This document shows positions 37,852 to 46,821 of a DNA stretch of 64,000 nt, one piece after another (within the stretch, counting starts at the first letter, position 1; every line of letters begins with the position of its first letter). Both the position numbers and the translations under genes were made by a program. The notes beneath the pieces were generated by a model. That model was given only the letters and a program-made list of their open reading frames with translations. It was not told where the DNA came from and did not search any database. Source of the DNA: JAHJRJ01 sp037443685 (GTDB taxonomy: Bacteria; Bacteroidota; Ignavibacteria; UBA10030; BY39); assembly GCA_037443685.1 (NCBI GenBank), contig JBBINX010000004.1, positions 1 through 64,000 of the forward strand, read 5' to 3'.

Positions 37852-39048
37852 ATGTACATCAAAACATTAGTTTTATATTTTTTTATTAACATTTTATTAC
37901 TAGGTACTAGTGTCAATGTTGTAAAAACTCAAACCCCGCAAGAAGATAAAAATTTAATTTTATCGAGGGCGTACGGTTTAATTTTGTCTGAACCCAAGGA
38001 AGCGATAAAATTATTTGAGATAGTTTCTGGGCTTGACTCTTTAGATACCCAAATCAGAAAACAGTTAGGTTATCTCTACATTTCTGATGGACAGAATGAA
38101 AAAGCAGTAGAAAATTTTAAAATTGCAGATCAGCTTTCTCCTTCTGATACAAATAAACTTCAGATAGCATATCTATTAAATTTACTTAAAAGGGATGAAG
38201 AGGCGTTAACATATTTTAGACAATTGGAAAATAGTGATGATACCGAAATACGCGAAAAATCTCGAATTGCGGTTTTAGTTTTAGATCAGAGTATAAGTGG
38301 GCAAAAATTTCCTTGGTGGGGTGATATCTATTTTGCATCCTTTTATGATACGAGGTTTAAAAGCATATTCTGGCATCTGCAAGCTCACGAAGGGTATTAC
38401 TTGGACCATAATAAATTCTTCTCCATCTATAGTGCAATAGAAATTTCAGGTGATTCAAAATCAAAAAGTGGAACCGATGTTATAGGTCCGGAACTTTATT
38501 CCGATAATGCATTGATCATAAGTGCCGGATTTAAGACTTCACCTTTTTACGGTTTTTCGACCACTGTACAAGGTGGAGTAGGAATAGAATTATTGGGTAG
38601 TGATTCAGATAGAAAAATAAAAGAAGATTTTCGGACTGAATTGATATATGGAAATGGGATATACCCATCAATTTCAATTCCAGATAAAATCAGATTCGCA
38701 CTTAAACCGCTAGCCGATTTATATACTTCTTTCGGATATTATTCGCGCTACAAAAACGGAATAGGTTACGGTTCTTGCCGGTTAGGTATAAGGGTAATTG
38801 AGTTCAAAAAAAGTGGAACCGATATTTATAGCAGGTTTAATATTTCGCTCGATGCTGAGAAAAAATATTACAATAATTTCGTTGAGTGGGGCGGTGGTAT
38901 TCGGATTATTCCCGATTATTTATTTGGATTAATATTCGCTGCCGAGTTCCATCGGGGGCGTTATTGGCGGGTAAGCGATCAACCTATACACGGGAACTTG
39001 TATTACAATAGTTACAGGTTTTTCATAATATTCGAGAAACCTATATGA
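37852..39048 (+). CDS. NfrA-like outer membrane protein: TPR region plus beta-barrel (short form)
   Basis: 398 aa. Residues 1-27 are a signal peptide. Residues about 30-145 form three or four tetratricopeptide-like helix pairs ('AIKLFEIVSG', 'KAVENFKIADQLSPSD', 'EALTYFRQLENSDD'). From about 150 to the end the sequence alternates polar and aromatic residues in beta strands and closes on 'RFFIIFEKPI', as expected of an outer membrane barrel. E. coli NfrA, the phage N4 receptor, has the same order but is about 990 aa. The gene overlaps an nfrB homologue by 4 bp (ATGA), which supports the call. Inferred role: export of the glycan made by NfrB across the outer membrane. Confidence 0.72.
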   Translation: MYIKTLVLYFFINILLLGTSVNVVKTQTPQEDKNLILSRAYGLILSEPKEAIKLFEIVSGLDSLDTQIRKQLGYLYISDGQNEKAVENFKIADQLSPSDTNKLQIAYLLNLLKRDEEALTYFRQLENSDDTEIREKSRIAVLVLDQSISGQKFPWWGDIYFASFYDTRFKSIFWHLQAHEGYYLDHNKFFSIYSAIEISGDSKSKSGTDVIGPELYSDNALIISAGFKTSPFYGFSTTVQGGVGIELLGSDSDRKIKEDFRTELIYGNGIYPSISIPDKIRFALKPLADLYTSFGYYSRYKNGIGYGSCRLGIRVIEFKKSGTDIYSRFNISLDAEKKYYNNFVEWGGGIRIIPDYLFGLIFAAEFHRGRYWRVSDQPIHGNLYYNSYRFFIIFEKPI

Positions 39049-40466
39049 TAGAAATAATTATTTCACTTTTCCAATCAACGTACGATATTCTGTATGTGGC
39101 TACTTTTATTGTAGCTATTTTTTTATTTTTGAGTGGATTAGATGATCTTTTCGTTGACGTGTATTATTGGTTCAATTATATCTTCAATAAGAAACGAATT
39201 AATAAGTACCGGTACATGAAACCAGAAGAGATGGAGTCTGGTCCCGAAAAAGCTATTGCTATTTTTGTACCTGCCTGGCATGAAGCAGACGTTATCGATA
39301 AAATGTTGATAAATGCCTGCAGGACTATACAATACACGAACTATGATTTTTTTGTTGGGGTATATCCTAACGATCCTGATACAATTCATAAGGTTGAAGA
39401 AGTTGGAAAAATTTTCAGCAATATTCATCCAATTATTACCAGCCGTCCAGGACCGACAACGAAGGCAGATAATCTTAATCAGGTTTTTGACGGTATGGTG
39501 AAGTATGAAAATGTTTCCGGAAAACGGTTTGATATTATTATCGGGCACGATGCAGAAGATATAATTCACCCGATGTCTTTAAAAATAAATAACTACTTGA
39601 TCCCGGAGTATGACATGGTACAATTCCCAGTATTTCCTCTGCATGTTGAACACGGAAATATCGTTCACTGGACTTATTCGGATGAATTTGCAGAAAACCA
39701 TACGAAGGATTTATTAGCGAGGTCATTCTTCAGCGGGTTTGTCCCCTCGGCTGGTGTAGGGACTGCTTATAATCGTTGGCTTCTTGAATTTGCAGGAACT
39801 TCATTTGCAAAAAATTTATTCAGAACAGTTTCGCTTACAGAAGATTACGATATGGCTTTAAGATTAGCATTGGGTAAAGCGAACTTGTTATATGCTTATA
39901 AACCATTCGGAATAGATGTGGCTACACGAGGGTATTTTCCACATTCATTACGGGCCGCGATAAGACAAAAAGCAAGATGGTTGACAGGTATTTGCTTAGA
40001 ATCATGGCGCAACATAGGGTGGGTTGGTGATGCACGGTTTCGGTTCATTCTGTATCGAGATCGGAAAGCAGTAATTTCAAATTCGATTAATTTTTTCGCT
40101 TATATCGTCATTCTCTACCTACTATTTTACGAAGCAGTCCGTTGGGGGTTCGCACAAGGCGTTCTACTTCCCCCAGTCGTAATTAAAGGAACATTGCTTT
40201 GGGATTTAGTTATTGTTGATACTATTTTGATGATATGGCGTATTGCTCATAGGTGCATTTGTGTTAATCGTGTTTATGGTTGGTGGTCTGCATTTTTGAG
40301 TATCTTTCGGGTACCGATTTCAAATATTGTTAATTTTTCTGCTACTGCAAGGGCTTTATATTTATTTTCAAAGGCGGTTTTTAGGGGGAGACCATTAAAA
40401 TGGGAAAAAACAGCACACACTTTCCCACAAACTGAACATTCTCCACCGTCTGCTGAGCATGATTGA
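39045..40466 (+). CDS. nfrB: NfrB-like processive glycosyltransferase lacking the C-terminal c-di-GMP-binding region
   Basis: 473 aa inner membrane GT2 enzyme. An N-terminal helix ends in 'IFLFLSGLDDLFVDVYYW', closely like E. coli NfrB. The catalytic domain has 'IFVPAWHEADVIDKM', 'VGVYPNDPDT', 'RPGPTTKADNLN', 'HDAED' (168-172), 'TEDYD' (265-269) and the processivity motif 'QKARW' (308-312). Three or four C-terminal helices follow, and the chain ends after the 'WEKTAHTFP' linker. In E. coli NfrB (about 745 aa) an MshEN-type c-di-GMP-sensing region follows at this point; here it is absent. NfrA/NfrB of E. coli make and export a surface glycan used by phage N4. It overlaps the NfrA-like gene by 4 bp. 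Confidence 0.88.
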   Translation: MIEIIISLFQSTYDILYVATFIVAIFLFLSGLDDLFVDVYYWFNYIFNKKRINKYRYMKPEEMESGPEKAIAIFVPAWHEADVIDKMLINACRTIQYTNYDFFVGVYPNDPDTIHKVEEVGKIFSNIHPIITSRPGPTTKADNLNQVFDGMVKYENVSGKRFDIIIGHDAEDIIHPMSLKINNYLIPEYDMVQFPVFPLHVEHGNIVHWTYSDEFAENHTKDLLARSFFSGFVPSAGVGTAYNRWLLEFAGTSFAKNLFRTVSLTEDYDMALRLALGKANLLYAYKPFGIDVATRGYFPHSLRAAIRQKARWLTGICLESWRNIGWVGDARFRFILYRDRKAVISNSINFFAYIVILYLLFYEAVRWGFAQGVLLPPVVIKGTLLWDLVIVDTILMIWRIAHRCICVNRVYGWWSAFLSIFRVPISNIVNFSATARALYLFSKAVFRGRPLKWEKTAHTFPQTEHSPPSAEHD

Positions 40467-40515
40467 TTGACTCATTCATATATTTTGTTTAACTTATATA
40501 AAAAGGAAAAGATAA

Positions 40516-40881
40516 ATGGCAATAGCAAAATTATTGTATGTGGATGATGAGGAAGCTCTTAGAATTTTGGTTAAAAGCCAACTTGCACTAGAGGGCTATG
40601 ATATTGAAACAGCTGATGACGGCGATACAGCTTTAGAAATGTTAAAAAAAGATTCTTATGATTTGATATTGTTAGATATCCGAATGCCACGAATGAATGG
40701 GATAGAGGTACTTAAAAATTTAAAAAGTTCTAATCACCGTATTCGTGTAATAATGTTGACCGCAGTAACCGAGCTATCGAGTGCAATAGAAGCTGTAAAA
40801 TTAGGGGCAAACGATTACATGACGAAACCATACAACATTGAGGAACTTTTAAACTGCATCAATCGAGCTCTTGCACGCTAA
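40516..40881 (+). CDS. Single-domain response regulator (receiver only)
   Basis: 121 aa, the whole chain being one CheY-like receiver. Asp10/Asp11 form the acidic pocket, Asp54 in 'ILLDIRMPRMNG' is the phosphorylation site, Thr82 in 'IMLTAV' the switch residue and Lys104 in 'YMTKPYN' the conserved lysine. No DNA-binding or enzymatic output domain is present, so it must act by protein contact or as a phosphate relay. An AAAGGAAAAG ribosome site precedes the ATG. It begins 49 bp after nfrB on the same strand, and no histidine kinase gene is near. Control of NfrB activity is an inference from position only. Confidence 0.9.
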   Translation: MAIAKLLYVDDEEALRILVKSQLALEGYDIETADDGDTALEMLKKDSYDLILLDIRMPRMNGIEVLKNLKSSNHRIRVIMLTAVTELSSAIEAVKLGANDYMTKPYNIEELLNCINRALAR

Positions 40882-40967
40882 CATTAATAGTACAGTTATT
40901 TATTCTGCCTTCTTGTTGGGAAGATAATCCCAGTTTCTAATCTCTTGCCAGCTTCAACAAGTGTGAT

Positions 40968-41360
40968 TTATTTAACTGTGAAAGTAAGTTCCTTCAATAC
41001 ATTTCCCGTTGCATCAGTTACAGATACTGACCAATCACCCGTTTTAAATACTGTCTTTACTGCCCAGGTTCTCCAAGGACTTCCGCCGATTGCTAATTTC
41101 GTTTCATATGCTATGCTTTCGTGTTTCCAAAGTATTGTAAGAGTTTCATTCACTGCACTCTCAACCTTAAGCCATAAAAAAACTTTAGAATTTATATCGA
41201 ATGTGGAATCCTCGTCAACTATCACTCTATCTGTTACATTTTTACCCAACTTTGCATCAGTAATTTGAATGCTTTCAAATTTTGTTCCCTCTTGAGAATA
41301 TAAATAATTACCACTTAAAGCAAGGAATAAAATCATACAAAAAATGCTGAATCTTTTCAT
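40968..41360 (-). CDS. DUF2914-domain secreted protein
   Basis: 130 aa from the ATG at 41360, which has AAGGAG 8 bp upstream; a longer frame upstream is rejected. Residues 1-24 are a signal peptide ending 'LYSQEG'. The rest matches the DUF2914 pattern: a strand-rich domain with 'VFLWLKVESAVNETLTILWKHES' followed by 'IGGSPWRTWAVKTV' and 'GDWSVSVTDATGNVLKELTF'. This domain is found alone or fused to membrane proteins; no function is established. It lies 28 bp downstream of cysS on the same strand. Confidence 0.8.
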   Translation of the reverse strand: MKRFSIFCMILFLALSGNYLYSQEGTKFESIQITDAKLGKNVTDRVIVDEDSTFDINSKVFLWLKVESAVNETLTILWKHESIAYETKLAIGGSPWRTWAVKTVFKTGDWSVSVTDATGNVLKELTFTVK

Positions 41361-41388
41361 AACGCTTCTCCTTCGTTTTATTAGTTGT

Positions 41389-42849
41389 TTATAATTTAGG
41401 ATAAATTTTTCTCCAGCTCGTCCCATCTTTTTTGTCCTCAATAGTTACACCAATCTTATTCAATCCGTCACGAATTTTATCCGATAACTGCCAGAGTTTT
41501 TGTTGTCTTGCTTCTGCTCGCAATTCAATAATTAAATTAATCAAATCATCATCAATCGACTTTGTGGTTTGGGCTTCAAATGTGGTTGGAATTATTCCTA
41601 AAATACTACCACCAAGTTCTATGAATAAACCGTTGACTTTCTCTAAATCTTCTCTTGTCGCTTTTTCTTCATTCAAAATTGCATTTATTTCACGGCTTAA
41701 ATCAAACAATACTGCAATGGCTTGTGGTGTGTTGAAATCGTCATCCATCGCCTCTAAAAATTTTCCTTTGAATCCGTCGATATCAATCTGAAGACCTTTT
41801 GCCTTTACTTTCTTCAACTCGTCTTGGATATTTCTTATTGTATTGTGTATTTTTTCTAATCCTTTGGCTGCACCTTCTAATGCTTCATCGCTAAAATCGA
41901 GAGTGCTGCGGTAATGACTTTGTAAAATAAAAAATCGCACAACAAGTGGATGGTATTTTTTAAAAGCATCTTTCAAATTGATAACATTGCCAAGCGACTT
42001 CCCCATTTTTTGTCCGTTTACCGTTACCATATTATTATGGATCCAATATTTCACGAACGGCTTACCCGTTGCTGCTTCACTCTGAGCTATTTCGCATTCG
42101 TGATGTGGGAATTGGTTTTCCAATCCGCCACCATGTATGTCGATTCCACCTTCCGGCGGAATACCCAAGTACTTCATCGACATAGCTGAACACTCGATAT
42201 GCCAGCCGGGAAAACCCTTGCCCCACGGACTTTCCCAATACATTATGTGTCCTGGTTCAGTTTTTTTCCAAAGCGCAAAATCTGCCGGGTGAATCTTATC
42301 ATCACGAACATCAATTCGTGAACCGGTAATCATATCCTCGATTGATCTACCTGAAAGTTTTCCATACTCATGAAACTTTCGCACGTCGAAATAAACTGAA
42401 CCGTTTATCTCGTATGCAAAACCTTTCTCGAGAAGTGTTTTGATAATTTCAATCTGTTCAATTATATGTCCTGTTGCAATCGGACTTATGTTCGGACGTT
42501 GCACACCGAGTTTATCCATGTCCTCGAAATAGCTCTGCGTATATTTCTGGGCAATCTCCATTGGGTGAACACGATCAAGTTGTGACTGTTTTTCAATTTT
42601 ATCCTCACCATGGTCAGCATCATCGGTTAAATGACCGACATCGGTTATGTTTTGAACATACAACACACGGTACCCTAAATATCGAAGATATCGGACGATC
42701 ACGTCGAAGGATATATAGCTTTTAGCGTGACCGATATGTGAGTGTCCGTAAACAGTCGGACCGCAAACATATATACCGACTCTACCTTCTATGTTCGGTT
42801 TGAATTCTTCTCTTATACGACTAAGCGTGTTGTAGATTTTTAAGGACAT
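41389..42849 (-). CDS. cysS: Cysteinyl-tRNA synthetase
   Basis: Class I synthetase charging tRNA-Cys, 486 aa. 'YVCGPTVYGHSHIGHAKSY' includes the HIGH motif and the first zinc-ligand Cys; 'HIECSAMSMKYLG' and 'HGGGLENQFPHHECEIAQSE' hold the other zinc ligands. The KMSKS loop reads 'QKMGKSLGN', so Gly replaces the first Ser, as in several relatives. The C-terminal DALR/anticodon region follows. A promoter-like pair is at 42880-42909. Confidence 0.96.
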   Translation of the reverse strand: MSLKIYNTLSRIREEFKPNIEGRVGIYVCGPTVYGHSHIGHAKSYISFDVIVRYLRYLGYRVLYVQNITDVGHLTDDADHGEDKIEKQSQLDRVHPMEIAQKYTQSYFEDMDKLGVQRPNISPIATGHIIEQIEIIKTLLEKGFAYEINGSVYFDVRKFHEYGKLSGRSIEDMITGSRIDVRDDKIHPADFALWKKTEPGHIMYWESPWGKGFPGWHIECSAMSMKYLGIPPEGGIDIHGGGLENQFPHHECEIAQSEAATGKPFVKYWIHNNMVTVNGQKMGKSLGNVINLKDAFKKYHPLVVRFFILQSHYRSTLDFSDEALEGAAKGLEKIHNTIRNIQDELKKVKAKGLQIDIDGFKGKFLEAMDDDFNTPQAIAVLFDLSREINAILNEEKATREDLEKVNGLFIELGGSILGIIPTTFEAQTTKSIDDDLINLIIELRAEARQQKLWQLSDKIRDGLNKIGVTIEDKKDGTSWRKIYPKL

Positions 42850-42879
42850 ATTATAAACTTCTTTTATTAGTATCGACTA

Positions 42880-42909
42880 AATATAACAAATTGTTAATCT
42901 TGTTGCCAA
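42880..42909 (-). promoter_or_regulatory. Candidate sigma-70 promoter of cysS
   Basis: On the minus strand TTGGCA (42909-42904), an 18-bp spacer and TATATT (42885-42880), 30 bp upstream of the cysS ATG. The rest of the 42850-43144 gap shows nothing clear. Confidence 0.45.
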
Positions 42910-43144
42910 ACCTGAAACTGTGTTAGACAAGATATGAATATTTAATCAAAATTGGAAAAACAAAATAATTGAAAGATAAACTCAGTATTTTCTACATAAC
43001 CACCCGTTCACTGTTGCAGTAATAAAAATCCTTAACAGAAGTGGTAAATTTTTTCAATGAAATAGCATTATTTATAACATTTTCTTATATTTATACCAAA
43101 TTAACCACATCTTAATAGTAAAATACATAAACAACGAGGTCAAT

Positions 43145-44704
43145 ATGGCAATTAAACCTTTTAAAAACGAAAAGTCCACCGATTTCTCAAAACCCGAGGC
43201 ACGTCGCAAACAACAATTGGCAATCGAAAAAATTGAAGCCGGGTTGGGCAAAGAATATCCGATTATTATCGGTGGTGAAAAAATTTACACACAAAACAAA
43301 TTCAATTCTATTAATCCTTCTAATCCCACTGAAATAATTGGAACATTTCAAAAGGGAACTGCGGAGGACGCAAACAGAGCAATGGAAGTAGCCCTTGCAA
43401 TATTTGAAGAGTGGAAACGCGTCCCGCCCAAGAAGCGTGCCGATTATTTATTCCGCGCAGCAAAGATAATGCGCAAACGCCGCTTCGACCTGAATGCAAC
43501 TATGATACTCGAAGTTGGTAAAACCTGGCCCGAAGCGGACGGCGACACCGCTGAAGCAATTGACTTTTTAGAATTCTATGCCCGCGAAATGCTACGTTAC
43601 GCAAGTAAGCAACCAATTGTTCAATACAAGGGCGAAAAAAATGAACTTGTTTATATCCCTCTCGGAGTTGGCGTTATAATTCCACCTTGGAATTTTCCAC
43701 TCGCAATTCTCACAGGGATGACAACCGGCGCAGTCGTTAGCGGAAACACTGTCGTCTTAAAACCATCCAGCGACTCACCACTCATTGCTTACAAATTTAT
43801 GGAAATAATGGAAGAAGCCGGACTTCCCGCAGGTGTTATTAATTTTGTTTCAGGACCTGGTGCCGCTGTTGGCGATACTCTTGTTGCACATCCGAAAACT
43901 CGATTCATCGCTTTTACAGGTTCAAAAGAAGTTGGCATTCACATTAATGTGGAAGCAGCTAAAGTTCGTCCCGGACAAATCTGGCTCAAGCGCGTTGTAG
44001 CTGAAATGGGAGGTAAGGATTCCATCATCGTTGACGAAACTACGAACTTAGACGAAGCAGCAGCAGGAATTACTATAGCAGCATTTGGTTTTCAGGGACA
44101 GAAATGTTCAGCATGTTCGCGTGCTATCATAGTCGAAAAAGTTTACGACAAGATGGTCGAATTGTTAAAAGCCCGTGCTTCTACAATTACAATCGGACGA
44201 GCGAAAGATCAATCTAACTTTATGGGACCGGTTATCAACAAAGGTTCGATGGAAAAAATGTTAGAGTACATACAAACTGCAATTAAAGAAGGGGGCAGAT
44301 TGATTATTGGTGGCGATGTTGCAAGCGGTGATGGCTTCTTCCTGCGTCCGACTATAATTGCCGACGTAGATCCGATGGGAACGATTTCTCAGGAAGAAAT
44401 TTTCGGACCAGTACTCGCAGTGATTAAAGCAAAAGATTACGACCATGCACTTGAGATTGCTAACAATACCGAGTATGGTTTAACAGGAGCGGTGTATTCA
44501 AAAAACCGGAAGCGGTTAGAAAAAGCAAAAGAAGATTTCTTCTGCGGCAACCTGTATCTGAACCGCAAATGCACGGGGGCGCTCGTTGGTGTCCATCCGT
44601 TCGGTGGCTTTAACATGAGCGGCACCGATTCTAAAGCAGGCGGAAGGGATTATTTGCTACTATTCTTACAAGCAAAATCCATTGCTGAGAAAAAGAGTAA
44701 GTGA
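43145..44704 (+). CDS. pruA: L-glutamate gamma-semialdehyde dehydrogenase
   Basis: Oxidises glutamate semialdehyde (from proline or arginine) to glutamate with NAD. 519 aa, the stand-alone RocA/PutA2-type length; no proline dehydrogenase domain is fused or adjacent. 'PPWNFPLAI' and 'TGSKEVG' belong to the NAD site, 'VVAEMGGKDSIIVDE' carries the general-base Glu and 'GFQGQKCSACSRAI' the catalytic Cys. 'EIFGPVLAVIKAKDYDHALEIANNTEYGLTGAVYS' is the standard C-terminal motif. A strong hairpin lies 75 bp downstream. Confidence 0.95.
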   Translation: MAIKPFKNEKSTDFSKPEARRKQQLAIEKIEAGLGKEYPIIIGGEKIYTQNKFNSINPSNPTEIIGTFQKGTAEDANRAMEVALAIFEEWKRVPPKKRADYLFRAAKIMRKRRFDLNATMILEVGKTWPEADGDTAEAIDFLEFYAREMLRYASKQPIVQYKGEKNELVYIPLGVGVIIPPWNFPLAILTGMTTGAVVSGNTVVLKPSSDSPLIAYKFMEIMEEAGLPAGVINFVSGPGAAVGDTLVAHPKTRFIAFTGSKEVGIHINVEAAKVRPGQIWLKRVVAEMGGKDSIIVDETTNLDEAAAGITIAAFGFQGQKCSACSRAIIVEKVYDKMVELLKARASTITIGRAKDQSNFMGPVINKGSMEKMLEYIQTAIKEGGRLIIGGDVASGDGFFLRPTIIADVDPMGTISQEEIFGPVLAVIKAKDYDHALEIANNTEYGLTGAVYSKNRKRLEKAKEDFFCGNLYLNRKCTGALVGVHPFGGFNMSGTDSKAGGRDYLLLFLQAKSIAEKKSK

Positions 44705-44778
44705 ATAGTCAAGTAGATGAGTATTGGAGAGTTATGATTTCTAATTTTTATTCGTAACAAGAAATCGGAATCGTGATA

Positions 44779-44816
44779 AAAACATAACCCACAGTAAATG
44801 CTGTGGGTTATGTTTT
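44779..44816 (+). terminator. Strong bidirectional terminator after pruA
   Basis: A perfect 16-bp inverted repeat: 44779-44794 (AAAACATAACCCACAG) pairs with 44801-44816 across a 6-base loop. Because the outer bases are A and T, it can end transcription from pruA (+) and from the small minus-strand ORF (44858-45028). Confidence 0.85.
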
Positions 44817-44857
44817 CGAAGAGGATTTAAATACACATTTGTCGTATTATATCCTTG

Positions 44858-45028
44858 TCAAATTTGGTTAATCAGCTCTCTTAAGTCTTTGTAATTATAT
44901 TGCTCAATTAATTTTTCATTTAACCAGACATTCAAAATCTCACCATCCCATTCTAAATCATCAAATGGCTCAGTCGTGGTTTTGAAAAAAGTGTAGATTA
45001 AATCGTATTGGTGCTGCAATGTGTTCAT
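44858..45028 (-). CDS. Small ORF coupled to a decayed nuclease-like gene
   Basis: 56 aa, acidic and aromatic, with 'EPFDDLEWDGEILNVWLNE' and 'YNYKDLRELINQI'. Its ATG overlaps the stop of the upstream frame in an ATGA, as in coupled gene pairs. I do not recognise a family. It may be an intact small gene left from a two-gene unit whose first gene has decayed, or a remnant of something longer. Confidence 0.45.
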   Translation of the reverse strand: MNTLQHQYDLIYTFFKTTTEPFDDLEWDGEILNVWLNEKLIEQYNYKDLRELINQI

Positions 45029-45420
45029 AAGTTTCCAATTGATGCTAATTCATAAGTTTTAGTATGAAGATTGGAAACAAAATCATAATCTAAAAATTTT
45101 ACTCTTCCCTTGATCTCTCTGAAAGCACTATATCCAATTTTTATATCAAATTCTTTTCTTCTTGCTAATGTACTTACGAAATAGAATTCCGTTTGAAATC
45201 TTGTAAATCATTAAACTTTTAAAGGAGTTTTGAATATCAGATTTATGTTCAACTTCAAAAAATGAAAATGGAAACTCTCTATTGTTTAATCAAACCACAT
45301 CAATTATTTAAGCCCAGCTAATAATTGATTAAAAACATCAACGCTATTGTTAAGAAAACCCAAGGTTGCATATCCACCATTATTCCTCATTATTTCAATT
45401 ACTTGCTCGTGTTGTTTCAT
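45025..45420 (-). pseudogene. Decayed gene: winged-helix plus restriction-endonuclease-like protein
   Basis: From an ATG at 45420 the minus strand reads 'MKQHEQVIEIMRNNGGYATL', then drifts to a stop. Downstream, two other frames together read 'FPFSFFEVEHKSDIQNSF' and 'DFKTEFYFVSTLARRKEFD', then 'IKIGYSAFREIKGRVKFLDY' to 'TYELASIGNL' and stop. These pieces match, from memory, a family with an N-terminal HARE-HTH-like domain ('GGYATL') and a nuclease-like C-terminal part with 'FEVEHSTDIQNSLLKFNDLQDF'. The central part is deleted and at least one frameshift is present, so it is non-functional. It may be a remnant of a defence or restriction-related gene. Confidence 0.65.
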
Positions 45421-45466
45421 ATTAATAATTCGATTTAAAATTATGATGTTTCTAAGAATACGAGTT

Positions 45467-45495
45467 TTGTCGATCAGTACCTACACAAATATAAC
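45467..45495 (+). promoter_or_regulatory. Candidate sigma-70 promoter of sucC
   Basis: TTGTCG at 45467-45472, a 17-bp spacer and TATAAC at 45490-45495. It is about 110 bp upstream of the sucC ATG, leaving a moderately long leader in which no clear structure was seen. Confidence 0.4.
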
Positions 45496-45607
45496 ATTTC
45501 CAAATTACACTAATAACACATATTTCAACTACCTTCCTCAAATTGCAATTCAATCCCATTTAATTTATATTTAAACCGTTTAAATTATCGACATTAAGGA
45601 AATTGAA

Positions 45608-46774
45608 ATGAAAATCCATGAATATCAAGGCAAAGAAATTCTAAGAAAATTTAATGTTCCAACTCCAGCAGGCGGAGTTGCTTTCAGCGTAGACGAAGCA
45701 ATCAGAGTTGCTCAAAGTATAGGTGGTGGCGTCTGGGTCGTAAAAGCTCAAATCCACGCGGGTGGAAGGGGTAAAGGTGGCGGTGTGAAAATTGCTAAAA
45801 GCTTAGACGAAGTTCGCGAGCTTGCTTCACAAATTTTGGGTATGCAGCTCATAACACACCAAACAGGTCCAGAAGGTAGAAGAGTAAACAGATTATTAAT
45901 TGAACAAGGGATAAGCATCGCTCGTGAATTGTATGTTGGTATTACACTGGATCGTACAAAATCACAAAACGTTGTAATGGCTTCAACCGAAGGTGGTGTC
46001 GAGATAGAGAAGGTTGCAGCTGAAACTCCCGAACTTATTTTTAAAGAATGGGTCGACCCGACCATCGGTTTTTGCGATTTTCAAGCACGAAGGTTAGCAT
46101 TTGCTCTCAAATTAGAAGGTGATGCTTTTAAAAACGGTGTAAAGTTTTTACTCGCACTATACAAAGCATACGAAGCGACTGATGCATCGCTTGCAGAGAT
46201 TAATCCGCTTGTAATTACTACTGACGGAAAAGTTTTAGCGCTTGATGCAAAGATGAATTTTGATGATAATGCAATCTTCCGCCATTCTGAACTTCTTGAG
46301 TTAAGAGATCTAGATGAAGAAGAGCCACTCGAAATCGAAGCATCGAAATACAACCTTAACTACATAAAACTTGATGGTAATGTTGGCTGCATGGTTAATG
46401 GTGCTGGACTTGCAATGGCAACGATGGATATCATAAAACTTGCAGGAGGCGAGCCGGCTAACTTCCTCGATGTTGGCGGTGGTGCAAATGCGGAAACAGT
46501 AGAAAACGGTTTTAAAATTATATTAGCTGATAAAAATGTAAAAGCGGTTTTAATAAATATCTTCGGTGGAATCGTTCGCTGCGACCGTGTTGCAACGGGT
46601 GTAGTAGAAGCTGCAAAGAAAGTTAATATTGCAATCCCGATTGTCGTTCGTCTTGCAGGCACGAATGCAGAAGAAGCGGCAGTGATTTTACAAAATTCGG
46701 GTCTTAACTTTGCTGTTGCACAAAGTTTACAAGAAGCGGCTCAAAAGGTTACACGAGCCATTTCGACTAACTAA
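45608..46774 (+). CDS. sucC: Succinyl-CoA ligase, beta subunit
   Basis: ATP-grasp subunit of the TCA-cycle enzyme that makes succinate and ATP/GTP from succinyl-CoA. 388 aa, standard. '[20 protein letters not shown]' opens the chain, '[18 protein letters not shown]' is the nucleotide site, '[10 protein letters not shown]' is a metal-binding part, and '[18 protein letters not shown]' with '[19 protein letters not shown]' form the CoA-ligase half. The alpha subunit gene sucD is not adjacent, which is unusual; tpiA follows instead. AAGGAAA precedes the ATG. Confidence 0.95.
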   Translation: MKIHEYQGKEILRKFNVPTPAGGVAFSVDEAIRVAQSIGGGVWVVKAQIHAGGRGKGGGVKIAKSLDEVRELASQILGMQLITHQTGPEGRRVNRLLIEQGISIARELYVGITLDRTKSQNVVMASTEGGVEIEKVAAETPELIFKEWVDPTIGFCDFQARRLAFALKLEGDAFKNGVKFLLALYKAYEATDASLAEINPLVITTDGKVLALDAKMNFDDNAIFRHSELLELRDLDEEEPLEIEASKYNLNYIKLDGNVGCMVNGAGLAMATMDIIKLAGGEPANFLDVGGGANAETVENGFKIILADKNVKAVLINIFGGIVRCDRVATGVVEAAKKVNIAIPIVVRLAGTNAEEAAVILQNSGLNFAVAQSLQEAAQKVTRAISTN

Positions 46775-46821
46775 CAACTAATATCAAACATCGAATATCG
46801 AACATCAAGGCAAGGCTTAAA

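Noticed and set aside
45347..45574. Plus-strand frame of 75 codons upstream of sucC
   Set aside because: It overlaps the decayed nuclease-like gene on the other strand and the sucC promoter region, and its composition is not protein-like.
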